Of a DNA stretch of 10,139 nucleotides, positions 1-6,463 are shown one piece after another. Source of the DNA: an uncultured Eubacteriales bacterium (GTDB taxonomy: Bacteria; Bacillota; Clostridia; Christensenellales; Christensenellaceae). Under the pieces are notes generated by a model. That model saw nothing but the letters and a program-made list of their open reading frames with translations, had not been told where the DNA came from and ran no database searches. The position numbers and the translations under genes were made by a program. Each line of letters opens with the position of its first letter. Within the stretch, counting starts at the first letter, position 1. The stretch is from assembly GCA_902782475.1 (NCBI GenBank), contig CACZNR010000128.1, positions 1 to 10,139 of the forward strand, read 5' to 3'.

Positions 1-4
1 AGAG

Positions 5-10
5 TATAAT
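5..10 (+). promoter_or_regulatory. Possible -10 box upstream of tmk
   Basis: A perfect TATAAT lies 17 bases before the tmk ribosome binding site. If it is a -10 box, transcription would start near 16-18 and leave a very short leader. The -35 region would fall outside the window, so this is only a candidate. In related cluster arrangements tmk can also be read from upstream genes. Confidence 0.3.
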
Positions 11-26
11 TAATTAGGATATTATT

Positions 27-31
27 AGGAG
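27..31 (+). promoter_or_regulatory. Ribosome binding site that decides the tmk start
   Basis: AGGAG lies 8 bases before the ATG at 40 but only 2 bases before the in-frame ATG at 34. A 2-base spacing is too short for normal initiation, so the start at 40 is preferred. Confidence 0.7.
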
Positions 32-39
32 ATATGGAT

Positions 40-666
40 ATGGGAAGATCATTATTTATTTCCTTTGAAGGCATAGATGGATGTGGCAAGTCTACACAGA
101 TAAGATTACTGAATGAATACCTGAAGGGTAAGGGATATGATGTCCTTCTTACAAGGGAACCAGGCGGGTCTGTGATCAGTGAAAAGATAAGAGCAATGCT
201 TCTTGATAAAGCCAATTCTGACATGACAGATGTAACAGAGGCTCTACTTTATGCAGCTGCCAGGGATCAGCTTGTAAATACTGTCATAATCCCTGCACTT
301 GAGGAGGGAAAGATAGTTCTCTGTGACAGGTTCGTAGACTCATCAGAAGCATATCAGGGCTTTGGCAGAAGACTTGGAAGTGAATATATACTTGATATAA
401 ACAGACGGATACTTGATCATCTGCCTGATATAACATTTTATTTCAAGCTGACTCCTGAAGAGGCCCAGAGGAGGATCTCCAACATGAAGCGCGATACTGA
501 CAGGCTCGAGGAAGCAGGAATAAGCTTTTTTGAACGTACTAATGAAGGATTTAATACAATAGCAGAAAGAGACAGCGACAGGATCGTTACTCTCAATGCA
601 GGTGATACAATAGAGAACATACATCAGAAGATCACGGACATAGTGGATGACTATCTGAACAGATGA
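40..666 (+). CDS. tmk: Thymidylate kinase (dTMP kinase)
   Basis: This cytoplasmic enzyme phosphorylates dTMP to dTDP with ATP, an essential step in dTTP supply. The 208-residue product has the family's usual length. The P-loop GIDGCGKS is at residues 11-18, the TREPGG substrate-loop motif at about 38-43, and the Asp-Arg pair of the DR(F/Y/H) motif at 96-97, followed by a serine pair and the YQGFGR segment. An Arg-rich lid lies at about 144-165 (RRISNMKRD...DRLEE). The ATG at 40 is preferred over the in-frame ATG at 34 because of ribosome binding site spacing, and because a short MGRSLF lead into the first strand is typical. The stop overlaps the holB start in an ATGA arrangement, so the two are probably translationally coupled. 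In B. subtilis two genes (darA, yaaR) separate tmk from holB; here they are missing. Confidence 0.96.
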   Translation: MGRSLFISFEGIDGCGKSTQIRLLNEYLKGKGYDVLLTREPGGSVISEKIRAMLLDKANSDMTDVTEALLYAAARDQLVNTVIIPALEEGKIVLCDRFVDSSEAYQGFGRRLGSEYILDINRRILDHLPDITFYFKLTPEEAQRRISNMKRDTDRLEEAGISFFERTNEGFNTIAERDSDRIVTLNAGDTIENIHQKITDIVDDYLNR

Positions 667-1616
667 ATATAAAGGTAAGACAGTTTCTTCAAAATTCAAT
701 TAACAACCTTTCTTCCGGTTATCTGTTATACTCCAGGTTCCAGGAAGATGCAGAAAAAACAGCTGATGAATTCGCTCAGATGATCTTTTGTGATACTCAT
801 GATAACTGTGGGAAATGCAACAGCTGCAGAAAATTTCAGGACAATAACATGATCAGCTATTTTTCTGTTTCTCCTGATGAGAAGGATCTGATTAAGATCG
901 ATGCAGTTCGTCAGATCCAGGACTATCTCAATACTCAGGCAAAGGACCATGAGTACAGATGCATACATATAAAAGGAGCAAACAAGCTGACGGTTCAGTC
1001 CCAAAACTATCTTCTCAAGACATTGGAAGAGCCACCCAGAAACGTAGTCTTCATACTGTCTGTGGACAATAAGGATATGATACTGGAAACAGTGAGGTCC
1101 AGGCTCATAGAAGTCAATATCCCGCCGTCCTCAAGGAAAGAGATTATCGAAAGGATGACAGAACAGGGCTATGGATATGAGGATGCCCTTCTTGGAGCAT
1201 CATGGGGAAGAGGTTCCTATGAGAACGCATTAAAGACAGTTGATGACAGCAGGTTAAAGGAGATAAGAGATCTGGCGGAGAAGATCCTCATGAGACTTGC
1301 AACGAAAAGGAATCCGTCAATGTTCCTTCTGATGCAGGATTTTTCAGAAGCAGGTGAAGACCTCAGTGAACTTCTGTATGCAATGGATTCACTTCTCCTT
1401 GATTCAGTCATATATCCTGAGGAAGCAGAAAAACTGGACAATCCGGACAAAACTGACTGCCTGGCTTCTTTAAAGGCTGGTTTTACTTTAAAAAAGCTAG
1501 AAGGTATAATAGAAGTCGTAAATGAAAGGATCGAGCAGAGAATGAACTTTCCACAGTTCAGACAGGATCTTATGATAGAAAACATGATATTTGATATTCT
1601 GGAGGTAATAGCATGA
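663..1616 (+). CDS. holB: DNA polymerase III delta' subunit (clamp loader)
   Basis: Delta' is the stator of the clamp loader, which places the sliding clamp on primed DNA. The 317-residue protein has the AAA+ clamp-loader fold signature LLKTLEEPP at 117-125 and a zinc module with Cys43, Cys49, Cys52 and Cys55, spaced CX5CX2CX2C. The ATPase motifs are degenerate: the Walker A region reads LLYSRFQEDAEK (about 21-32) with no GxxxxGK, and the usual DEAD box is replaced by KGAN at 104-107. The SRC arginine-finger motif appears as SRL at 146-148, keeping the arginine. This fits the known role of delta' as a subunit that need not hydrolyse ATP. The start overlaps the tmk stop and the end overlaps the ricT start, both by 4 bases. 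The family assignment is firm; the loss of nucleotide binding is inferred from the motifs. Confidence 0.92.
   Translation: MNIKVRQFLQNSINNLSSGYLLYSRFQEDAEKTADEFAQMIFCDTHDNCGKCNSCRKFQDNNMISYFSVSPDEKDLIKIDAVRQIQDYLNTQAKDHEYRCIHIKGANKLTVQSQNYLLKTLEEPPRNVVFILSVDNKDMILETVRSRLIEVNIPPSSRKEIIERMTEQGYGYEDALLGASWGRGSYENALKTVDDSRLKEIRDLAEKILMRLATKRNPSMFLLMQDFSEAGEDLSELLYAMDSLLLDSVIYPEEAEKLDNPDKTDCLASLKAGFTLKKLEGIIEVVNERIEQRMNFPQFRQDLMIENMIFDILEVIA
1601..1605 (+). promoter_or_regulatory. Ribosome binding site for ricT
   Basis: GGAGG lies inside the holB 3' end, 7 bases before the ricT ATG. It supports the overlapping ATGA start rather than a downstream one. Confidence 0.7.
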
Positions 1617-2485
1617 CCGAAATAATCGGAGTACGATTTAAAAAAGCATGCAGGATATATTATTTTGACCCTAGGGGCAATGATTATGAAGCAGGGGAAG
1701 GAGTCATCGTGGAGACACAGAATGGCCTTGAGTACGGTGAAGTGGTGCTGACGAGAAGACCACTGGATGAATCCAAGAACCTTAAAAATATAAAGCCTGT
1801 TGTAAGACGTGCTACGGAAGAAGATTACAGGAAACTTGAAAAGAACAGACAGAAAGAGATAGAGGCACAGGAAATCTTCAAGGAAAAGGTAAAGAAGCAC
1901 GAGCTTGATATGAAACTCATATCAGTCGAGTATGCTTTTGACGGAAGCAAGATACTGTTCTCTTTCACAAGCGACGGCAGGGTGGACTTCAGAGAACTGG
2001 TAAAGGATCTGGCTTCTGTCTTCAGGACAAGGATAGAATTAAGGCAGGTAGGAGTCAGAGATGAGGCAAAACTTTTAGGTGGTCTTGGTCCATGTGGCAG
2101 GACTGCATGCTGCGCATCCTTCCTCAATGATTTCCAGCCTGTATCCATAAAGATGGCAAAGGAACAGAATCTTTCATTATCTCCTACCAAGATAAGCGGA
2201 TTATGTGGCAGGCTGATGTGCTGCCTCAATTATGAGCAGAGCTACTATGAGGAGATGAAGAGACTTCTTCCAAGAGTAGGTGCTTCCGTTGATACACCAA
2301 AAGGAAGAGGAGATGTTACAGAGACCAATCCGTTAAAGAAAACTGTCAAGGTAAGGATACAGAATTCCATGGATGAAGCTGAGATAATGGAGTTCCCGCT
2401 GGATGATATAAGGTTCAAGAGAAATCAGCATGTACAGGAAGAAACTGACAACGAGATATCTGATGAACTTAAGGAACTGATATAA
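1613..2485 (+). CDS. ricT: PSP1-domain protein RicT (YaaT), regulatory iron-sulfur protein
   Basis: This is a 290-residue member of the PSP1 C-terminal domain family. In B. subtilis, RicT works with RicA and RicF as the Y-complex that helps RNase Y mature polycistronic mRNAs and influences sporulation, competence and biofilm formation. That complex carries [4Fe-4S] clusters. The diagnostic segments are visible here: GPCGRTACC at 159-167 and GLCGRLMCCLNYE at 196-208, giving six cysteines (161, 166, 167, 198, 203, 204), plus a further Cys13. A charged helical linker spans about 65-100, before the core segment ISVEYAFDGSKILFSFTSDGR. It is coupled to holB by an ATGA overlap, an association seen widely in Bacillota. 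No terminator is visible after it, so readthrough into the ferredoxin gene is possible. Partner genes ricA and ricF are not in the window. Confidence 0.9.
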   Translation: MTEIIGVRFKKACRIYYFDPRGNDYEAGEGVIVETQNGLEYGEVVLTRRPLDESKNLKNIKPVVRRATEEDYRKLEKNRQKEIEAQEIFKEKVKKHELDMKLISVEYAFDGSKILFSFTSDGRVDFRELVKDLASVFRTRIELRQVGVRDEAKLLGGLGPCGRTACCASFLNDFQPVSIKMAKEQNLSLSPTKISGLCGRLMCCLNYEQSYYEEMKRLLPRVGASVDTPKGRGDVTETNPLKKTVKVRIQNSMDEAEIMEFPLDDIRFKRNQHVQEETDNEISDELKELI

Positions 2486-2486
2486 G

Positions 2487-2514
2487 TTGATTTTTTTCAG
2501 ACTTCTGATACAAT
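2487..2514 (+). promoter_or_regulatory. Sigma-A-type promoter for the ferredoxin gene
   Basis: TTGATT at 2487-2492 is followed after 16 bases by TACAAT at 2509-2514, with a TG extension (TGA directly before the hexamer). Transcription would start near 2520, giving a leader of about 30 bases before the start codon. The promoter directly follows the ricT stop codon, so the ferredoxin can be expressed independently of the upstream genes. Confidence 0.65.
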
Positions 2515-2552
2515 ATTCACGGGTATAAAATATTACACAGGAGGATACTTAA

Positions 2553-2720
2553 ATGGCATATAAGATTACTGATAAGTGCATAGCATGTGGAACATGTGAA
2601 CAAACTTGCCCAATGGGAGCTATCTCTATGGGAGACGGCAAGTATGAGATCGATGAGAATACATGCGTTGAATGTGGTGCATGCGAAGCTGCTTGCCCAG
2701 TAGGAGCAATCGAGTTATAA
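2553..2720 (+). CDS. Small 2[4Fe-4S] clostridial-type ferredoxin
   Basis: This 55-residue soluble electron carrier has two canonical cluster motifs. Cys9, Cys12, Cys15 and Cys19 (CIACGTCEQTCP) form one, and Cys38, Cys41, Cys44 and Cys48 (CVECGACEAACP) form the other. The spacing, size and Val-Gly-Ala-Ile ending match Clostridium-type ferredoxins, which shuttle low-potential electrons for enzymes such as pyruvate:ferredoxin oxidoreductase and hydrogenase. AGGAGG at 2539-2544 lies 8 bases before the ATG. Of five Ile codons three are ATC and only one is ATA, unlike its neighbours; this suggests, on a small sample, selection for high expression. It has its own promoter and a strong terminator, so it is probably mostly monocistronic. 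Its physiological partner cannot be read from the window. Confidence 0.95.
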   Translation: MAYKITDKCIACGTCEQTCPMGAISMGDGKYEIDENTCVECGACEAACPVGAIEL

Positions 2721-2739
2721 GCTCTATAAGTTAGATCTG

Positions 2740-2772
2740 AAAACAGGTGTTTGTTACAAACATCTGTTTTTT
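2740..2772 (+). terminator. Intrinsic terminator after the ferredoxin gene
   Basis: A 14-base left arm (2740-2753) pairs with 2757-2770 across a TTA loop. All positions are Watson-Crick except one G-U pair. The right arm ends in a run of six T (2767-2772). The A-rich left flank means it could also act weakly on the opposite strand. Confidence 0.88.
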
Positions 2773-2774
2773 GT

Positions 2775-2803
2775 TTGGCTGGGGGATGCCATTGCTTTAT
2801 AAT
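2775..2803 (+). promoter_or_regulatory. Promoter for trmN6-rsmI
   Basis: TTGGCT at 2775-2780 and a perfect TATAAT at 2798-2803 are separated by 17 bases. The promoter sits directly after the ferredoxin terminator and ahead of the trmN6 ribosome binding site AGGAG at 2824-2828, so trmN6-rsmI is likely a separate transcript. Confidence 0.65.
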
Positions 2804-2834
2804 AACTGTACAGGGAAAACTATAGGAGATTTGC

Positions 2835-3563
2835 ATGGAACTACATGATAGGGAAGAGATAGTCGACCTTCAGTATAAGGGACTTAAACTCATACAGAAC
2901 GATAAAGTATTCAAATTCGGGACTGATGCAGTTCTGCTGTCTTCTTTTGTTACTGTTAAAAAAGGTGAGACGCTGGTAGATCTTGGAACGGGAAGCGGGA
3001 TCATCCCTATACTTCTGTCGGGAAGGACAGAAGCCAGCTTTTATGGAGTAGAGATACAGGATGATGCATATGAACTGGCCGTCAGAAATGTCGAACTCAA
3101 TCATAAGGATAATATAAAGATCATACATGATGACCTGGCGAACATCAGAAAACATATAGAACAGGCTGATGTAGTGACCGTGAATCCGCCATACGATAAA
3201 CTTGGGTCAGGCGAGATGCAGAAGGAAGATCACATGCAGATAGCATTCTATGAAGTGAAGACTGATCTCGAGACCATAGTGCACTCTGCTTCTTCAATAC
3301 TCCCGACGGGAGGAAGATTCTATATGATACACCGTTCATACAGGATGGCTGAGATAATAGAAACACTCAGGAAGAACAGACTGGAGCCCAAAGAGATACG
3401 GCCAATTGCCAAAAAATATGATGCTGAGCCTCGCTATATACTGATCAAAGCCCTTAAAGATGCAAGGGAAGGTATGAGGCTCCTTCCGAGCCTCATATTA
3501 TATAAGGAAGATGGAACATATACTGATGAGATGAGAAAGATCTATCACATGGAGGAAGAATGA
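2835..3563 (+). CDS. trmN6: tRNA1(Val) (adenine(37)-N6)-methyltransferase family protein
   Basis: This 242-residue class I SAM-dependent methyltransferase is of the TrmN6 (YfiC, B. subtilis YabB) type, which in E. coli makes m6A37 in the tRNA-Val anticodon loop. Visible features are the SAM-binding motif DLGTGSG at 49-55, the acidic end of strand 2 in GVEIQ at 71-75, and the NPPY catalytic motif at 117-120 typical of N6-adenine methyltransferases. The N-terminal lead (KFGTDAVLLSSF, 27-38) is characteristic of this subfamily. The length matches the E. coli enzyme. The start at 2835 has AGGAG 6 bases upstream. It ends one base before rsmI, a pairing also conserved in Bacillota, where the small gene yazA (GIY-YIG) often lies between the two; yazA is missing here. 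The exact tRNA target in this organism is inferred from the family. Confidence 0.88.
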   Translation: MELHDREEIVDLQYKGLKLIQNDKVFKFGTDAVLLSSFVTVKKGETLVDLGTGSGIIPILLSGRTEASFYGVEIQDDAYELAVRNVELNHKDNIKIIHDDLANIRKHIEQADVVTVNPPYDKLGSGEMQKEDHMQIAFYEVKTDLETIVHSASSILPTGGRFYMIHRSYRMAEIIETLRKNRLEPKEIRPIAKKYDAEPRYILIKALKDAREGMRLLPSLILYKEDGTYTDEMRKIYHMEEE

Positions 3564-3564
3564 C

Positions 3565-4392
3565 ATGCAGGAAAAAGGTAAGCTGTATATAGTATCCACA
3601 CCCATAGGAAATATGGAAGACATAACTTACAGGGCCATAAGGATACTGAAGGAAGTATCATATATTGCCGCAGAAGACACAAGGCACAGCAGGATACTTC
3701 TGAATAAGCTGGACATAGATACCCGTCTCGTGAGTTTTCATGAATATTCATCAAGGGAAAAGGCAGAAAGGATAGTTGGAGACCTGCTGGAAGGCAATGA
3801 CGTAGCATTGATCACAGACGCAGGGACACCTATCATCTCGGACCCGGGGGTAGAGCTTACAAAGCTTGCTGCTAAGGAAGGGATAGAGATCCTTACTGTG
3901 CCCGGACCGTGTGCAGCCATAGCAGCAATAACTGTATCTGCCCTGGATGCAAGGCGGTTCATCTTTGAAGGATTCCTTCCAAAGGACAATTCCAGAAAAG
4001 ACATGCTGAAAAAGATAATGGAGAATGAATATACCAGCATAGTCTATGAAAGTCCACATCATCTTCTGGATACATTAAAAGATATATCTCTTCTGGATGC
4101 AGACAGAGAGATATCTGTATGCAAAGAGCTTACAAAAGTATACGAGAATGTTTTCCGTGGCAGGGCCAAGGAGATATATGACAGTTTCAGCGGGACTGAA
4201 ATAAAGGGAGAATATATAATAGTCATCTCCGGTAAGGAAAAGGTGCCTGAAGTGATCGATGACGAAGCTATAATAAGATGTGCAGAGAAATATGCCGGTA
4301 CCGGGCTTCGGACAAAGGAGATAGCCACCAGGGTAGGTGAAGAGCTTGGGGTAGGTAAGAATCAGGTATACAAACTTCTGATAGAACAATGA
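3565..4392 (+). CDS. rsmI: 16S rRNA (cytidine(1402)-2'-O)-methyltransferase
   Basis: RsmI methylates the ribose of C1402 in the decoding centre of 16S rRNA, using SAM. The 275-residue protein has the tetrapyrrole-methylase fold and the family motifs in order: STPIGN at 11-16, AEDTR at 36-40, ITDAGTP at 83-89 running into ISDPG at 91-95, VPGPCA at 112-117, and FEGFLP at 134-139. The C-terminal tail, about 230-275, contains a helical segment like the RsmI HTH domain (TKEIATRVGEELGVGKNQVYKLL). GGAGG at 3551-3555 lies within the end of trmN6, 9 bases before the ATG. Only one base separates the genes, so co-translation is likely. Transcription probably ends at the hairpin just downstream. Confidence 0.94.
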   Translation: MQEKGKLYIVSTPIGNMEDITYRAIRILKEVSYIAAEDTRHSRILLNKLDIDTRLVSFHEYSSREKAERIVGDLLEGNDVALITDAGTPIISDPGVELTKLAAKEGIEILTVPGPCAAIAAITVSALDARRFIFEGFLPKDNSRKDMLKKIMENEYTSIVYESPHHLLDTLKDISLLDADREISVCKELTKVYENVFRGRAKEIYDSFSGTEIKGEYIIVISGKEKVPEVIDDEAIIRCAEKYAGTGLRTKEIATRVGEELGVGKNQVYKLLIEQ

Positions 4393-4403
4393 ATGATAAT
4401 ACC

Positions 4404-4439
4404 AAGGGAGATATGTCTTTCTGATATATCCCCTTTTTT
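4404..4439 (+). terminator. Intrinsic terminator after rsmI
   Basis: AAGGG (4404-4408) pairs with CCCTT (4431-4435), and GATAT (4410-4414) pairs with ATATC (4426-4430), with one bulged A. The loop is 11 bases and a run of six T spans 4434-4439. It is weaker than the ferredoxin terminator because of the bulge and AT-rich upper stem, but its position 12 bases after the rsmI stop supports it. Confidence 0.65.
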
Positions 4440-4474
4440 CGTCTATCTAAACCATAAAGCTACACTCAACCGTG

Positions 4475-4503
4475 TTTAAATGAGGGTTCAAATAAGCTAT
4501 AAT
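4475..4503 (+). promoter_or_regulatory. Promoter for metG
   Basis: TTTAAA at 4475-4480 and a perfect TATAAT at 4498-4503 are separated by 17 bases. Transcription would start near 4510, leaving about 25 bases before the ATG. AGGAG at 4524-4528 lies 6 bases before that ATG. The rest of the gap from 4440 shows no other convincing element. Confidence 0.6.
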
Positions 4504-4534
4504 ATACACTAGTTTGATATAACAGGAGAAAGCG

Positions 4535-6463
4535 ATGAGCAAACCTACATTTTACATTACAACACCAATATATTATCCAAGTGATAATCTGCACATTGGA
4601 CATACATACTGTACCGTTGCAGCAGATGCAATGGCTCGTTTCAAGAGAAAGACCGGATATGATGTAATGTTCCTTACAGGTACAGATGAACATGGACAGA
4701 AAATAGAGAAAAAGGCCGAAGAGGCAGGCGTAACACCAAAGGAATACGTAGACAAGATCGTTGGAAATATCAAGGAGCTCTGGAAGCTTATGAACATCTC
4801 CAATGATGACTTCATAAGGACCACAGAACCTAGACACGAAAAGGTAGTTCAGAAGATATTCAAACAGCTTTACGATCAGGGAGATATATACAAGGGTGAA
4901 TACGAAGGGTGGTATTGCACTCCTTGTGAATCATTCTGGCTCGACAGACAGCTGGTGGATGGAAAGTGCCCTGACTGCGGAAGACCGGTACAGAAAGCAA
5001 AGGAAGAAAGCTATTTCTTCAGACTCTCAAAGTATGCACCTAAGCTCATAGATCTCATTCAGAACAATCCTGATTTCATACAGCCAAGATCCAGAGCAAA
5101 TGAGATGCTTCAGAACTTCCTGCTGCCGGGTCTTGAAGACCTTGCAGTCTCAAGGACGTCATTCAAGTGGGGAATACCTGTGACATTTGACGACAAGCAT
5201 GTCATCTATGTCTGGGTGGATGCACTTTCAAACTACATCACAGCCCTTGGATATGGCAGTGACAATGACGAGAAGTTTAAAAAATACTGGCCTGCAGACA
5301 TACATCTCGTAGGCAAGGAGATAATAAGATTCCATACCATCATCTGGCCTGCAATGCTCATGGCTCTTAATCTGCCGCTTCCAAAGCAGGTGTTCGGACA
5401 TGGATGGGTGATACTTGAAGGCGGAAAGATGAGCAAGTCCAAGGGAAATGTGATAGATCCTGTAACACTTGCCAACAGATATGGTGTGGATGCCATAAGA
5501 TATTTCCTCTTAAGAGATATGCCTCTAGGACAGGACAGCCAGTTCTCAAATGAGATACTCATAAACAGGATCAACTCTGATCTTGCAAACAAGCTCGGAA
5601 ACCTCCTTTCAAGGACAGTTTCAATGTGTGACAAGTATTTCGGCGGTATAGTTCCTGAACATGGCACTGTGGTTCCTGAGGAAGATGACACCATAAAGTC
5701 ATTTACAAAGGATTTTGCTGAGAAGCTTGAAGGACTTGTGAATGAGATGAGACTGTCTGATGCACTGGCTCTCATATTCGATCTTGCAGATATACTTAAC
5801 AAATATATAGACATAACGATGCCTTGGGCACTGGCAAAGGACGAGAGCAAGAAGGAAAGACTTCAGGAAGTTATATATAACCTTCTCGAGGGCTTGAGGA
5901 TGATCAGCGTTGCAATAGATTCATTCCTTCCTGAAACGGCAGACAAGATGAAGGTTCAGCTTGCACTTTCAGAAGAAGAGACTACATTTGACAGCATAAA
6001 GCCATTCGGAGGAATGGTCTCAGGAAAAGCTCTGTGCAAGGGTGAGGCACTCTTCCCAAGGATAGATGTACAGAAAGAGCTTGAGGAACTTGAAAAGATC
6101 AATCCTACAGTTCCGAAGAAGAATACTCTTCCGATCAAACCTGAAGTAACGATAGATGAATTCGAGAAGATGGACTTAAGGACAGCAAAAGTGCTGGCAG
6201 CAGAGAATGTGGAAAAGAGCGATAAGCTCCTCAAACTGACGGTTGAAGTAGGCGATTCCACAAGGACCATCGTGTCAGGCATCAGGAGCAAGTATTCAGC
6301 CAAGGATATGGTTGGAAAGACCATAGTTATAGTAGCAAACCTGAAGCCTGCAAAGATCAGGGGAATAATGTCAGAAGGTATGATCCTTGCCGTTGGTGAT
6401 GAAGGACTTGATGCCCTAATAGCAACAGATGGTGAGGTAGAAAGCGGAGTAAGTGTACATTGA
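4535..6463 (+). CDS. metG: Methionyl-tRNA synthetase with C-terminal tRNA-binding domain
   Basis: This cytoplasmic enzyme attaches methionine to initiator and elongator tRNA-Met using ATP. The 642-residue protein shows the class I signature HIGH at 20-23 and KMSKS at 298-302. A single zinc knuckle uses Cys128/Cys131 and Cys145/Cys148 in the connective domain. The anticodon-binding helical domain follows, at roughly 340-510. From about 535 to the end is a Trbp111-type tRNA-binding OB fold (FEKMDLRTAKV ... LKPAKIRGIMSEGMILA), the dimerising module common in bacterial MetG. The protein is full length and close to B. subtilis MetS in size. Its stop codon overlaps the TTG start of tatD, and metG-tatD order is conserved in Bacillota. 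No T-box is seen upstream. Confidence 0.97.
   Translation: MSKPTFYITTPIYYPSDNLHIGHTYCTVAADAMARFKRKTGYDVMFLTGTDEHGQKIEKKAEEAGVTPKEYVDKIVGNIKELWKLMNISNDDFIRTTEPRHEKVVQKIFKQLYDQGDIYKGEYEGWYCTPCESFWLDRQLVDGKCPDCGRPVQKAKEESYFFRLSKYAPKLIDLIQNNPDFIQPRSRANEMLQNFLLPGLEDLAVSRTSFKWGIPVTFDDKHVIYVWVDALSNYITALGYGSDNDEKFKKYWPADIHLVGKEIIRFHTIIWPAMLMALNLPLPKQVFGHGWVILEGGKMSKSKGNVIDPVTLANRYGVDAIRYFLLRDMPLGQDSQFSNEILINRINSDLANKLGNLLSRTVSMCDKYFGGIVPEHGTVVPEEDDTIKSFTKDFAEKLEGLVNEMRLSDALALIFDLADILNKYIDITMPWALAKDESKKERLQEVIYNLLEGLRMISVAIDSFLPETADKMKVQLALSEEETTFDSIKPFGGMVSGKALCKGEALFPRIDVQKELEELEKINPTVPKKNTLPIKPEVTIDEFEKMDLRTAKVLAAENVEKSDKLLKLTVEVGDSTRTIVSGIRSKYSAKDMVGKTIVIVANLKPAKIRGIMSEGMILAVGDEGLDALIATDGEVESGVSVH

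Noticed and set aside
34..39. tmk start at the upstream in-frame ATG
   Set aside because: The AGGAG ribosome binding site ends 2 bases before it, too close for normal initiation. The ATG at 40 has 8-base spacing.
1217..1900. 227-codon open frame on the minus strand across holB and ricT
   Set aside because: It is a shadow of two firmly identified overlapping genes. Its Phe/Ser/Ile-rich product has no recognisable domain.
2575..2700. Possible internal repeat within the ferredoxin gene
   Set aside because: The two halves resemble each other because of the ancient ferredoxin duplication (two CxxCxxCxxxCP motifs), not because of a recent DNA repeat.
2549..2836. Minus-strand open frame covering the ferredoxin
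   Set aside because: The plus strand encodes a textbook ferredoxin with promoter and terminator. The opposite frame has repeated Cys/His/Ala content only because it mirrors the two cluster motifs.
4440..4534. T-box or SAM riboswitch leader before metG
   Set aside because: The promoter at 4475-4503 leaves only about 25 bases before the start codon, and there is no T-box sequence or terminator/antiterminator pair between it and metG.
5233..5850. 205-codon open frame on the minus strand inside metG
   Set aside because: It lies wholly opposite a strongly conserved metG region, its product is Ser-rich low-identity sequence typical of an antisense frame, and there is no supporting ribosome binding site or family match.
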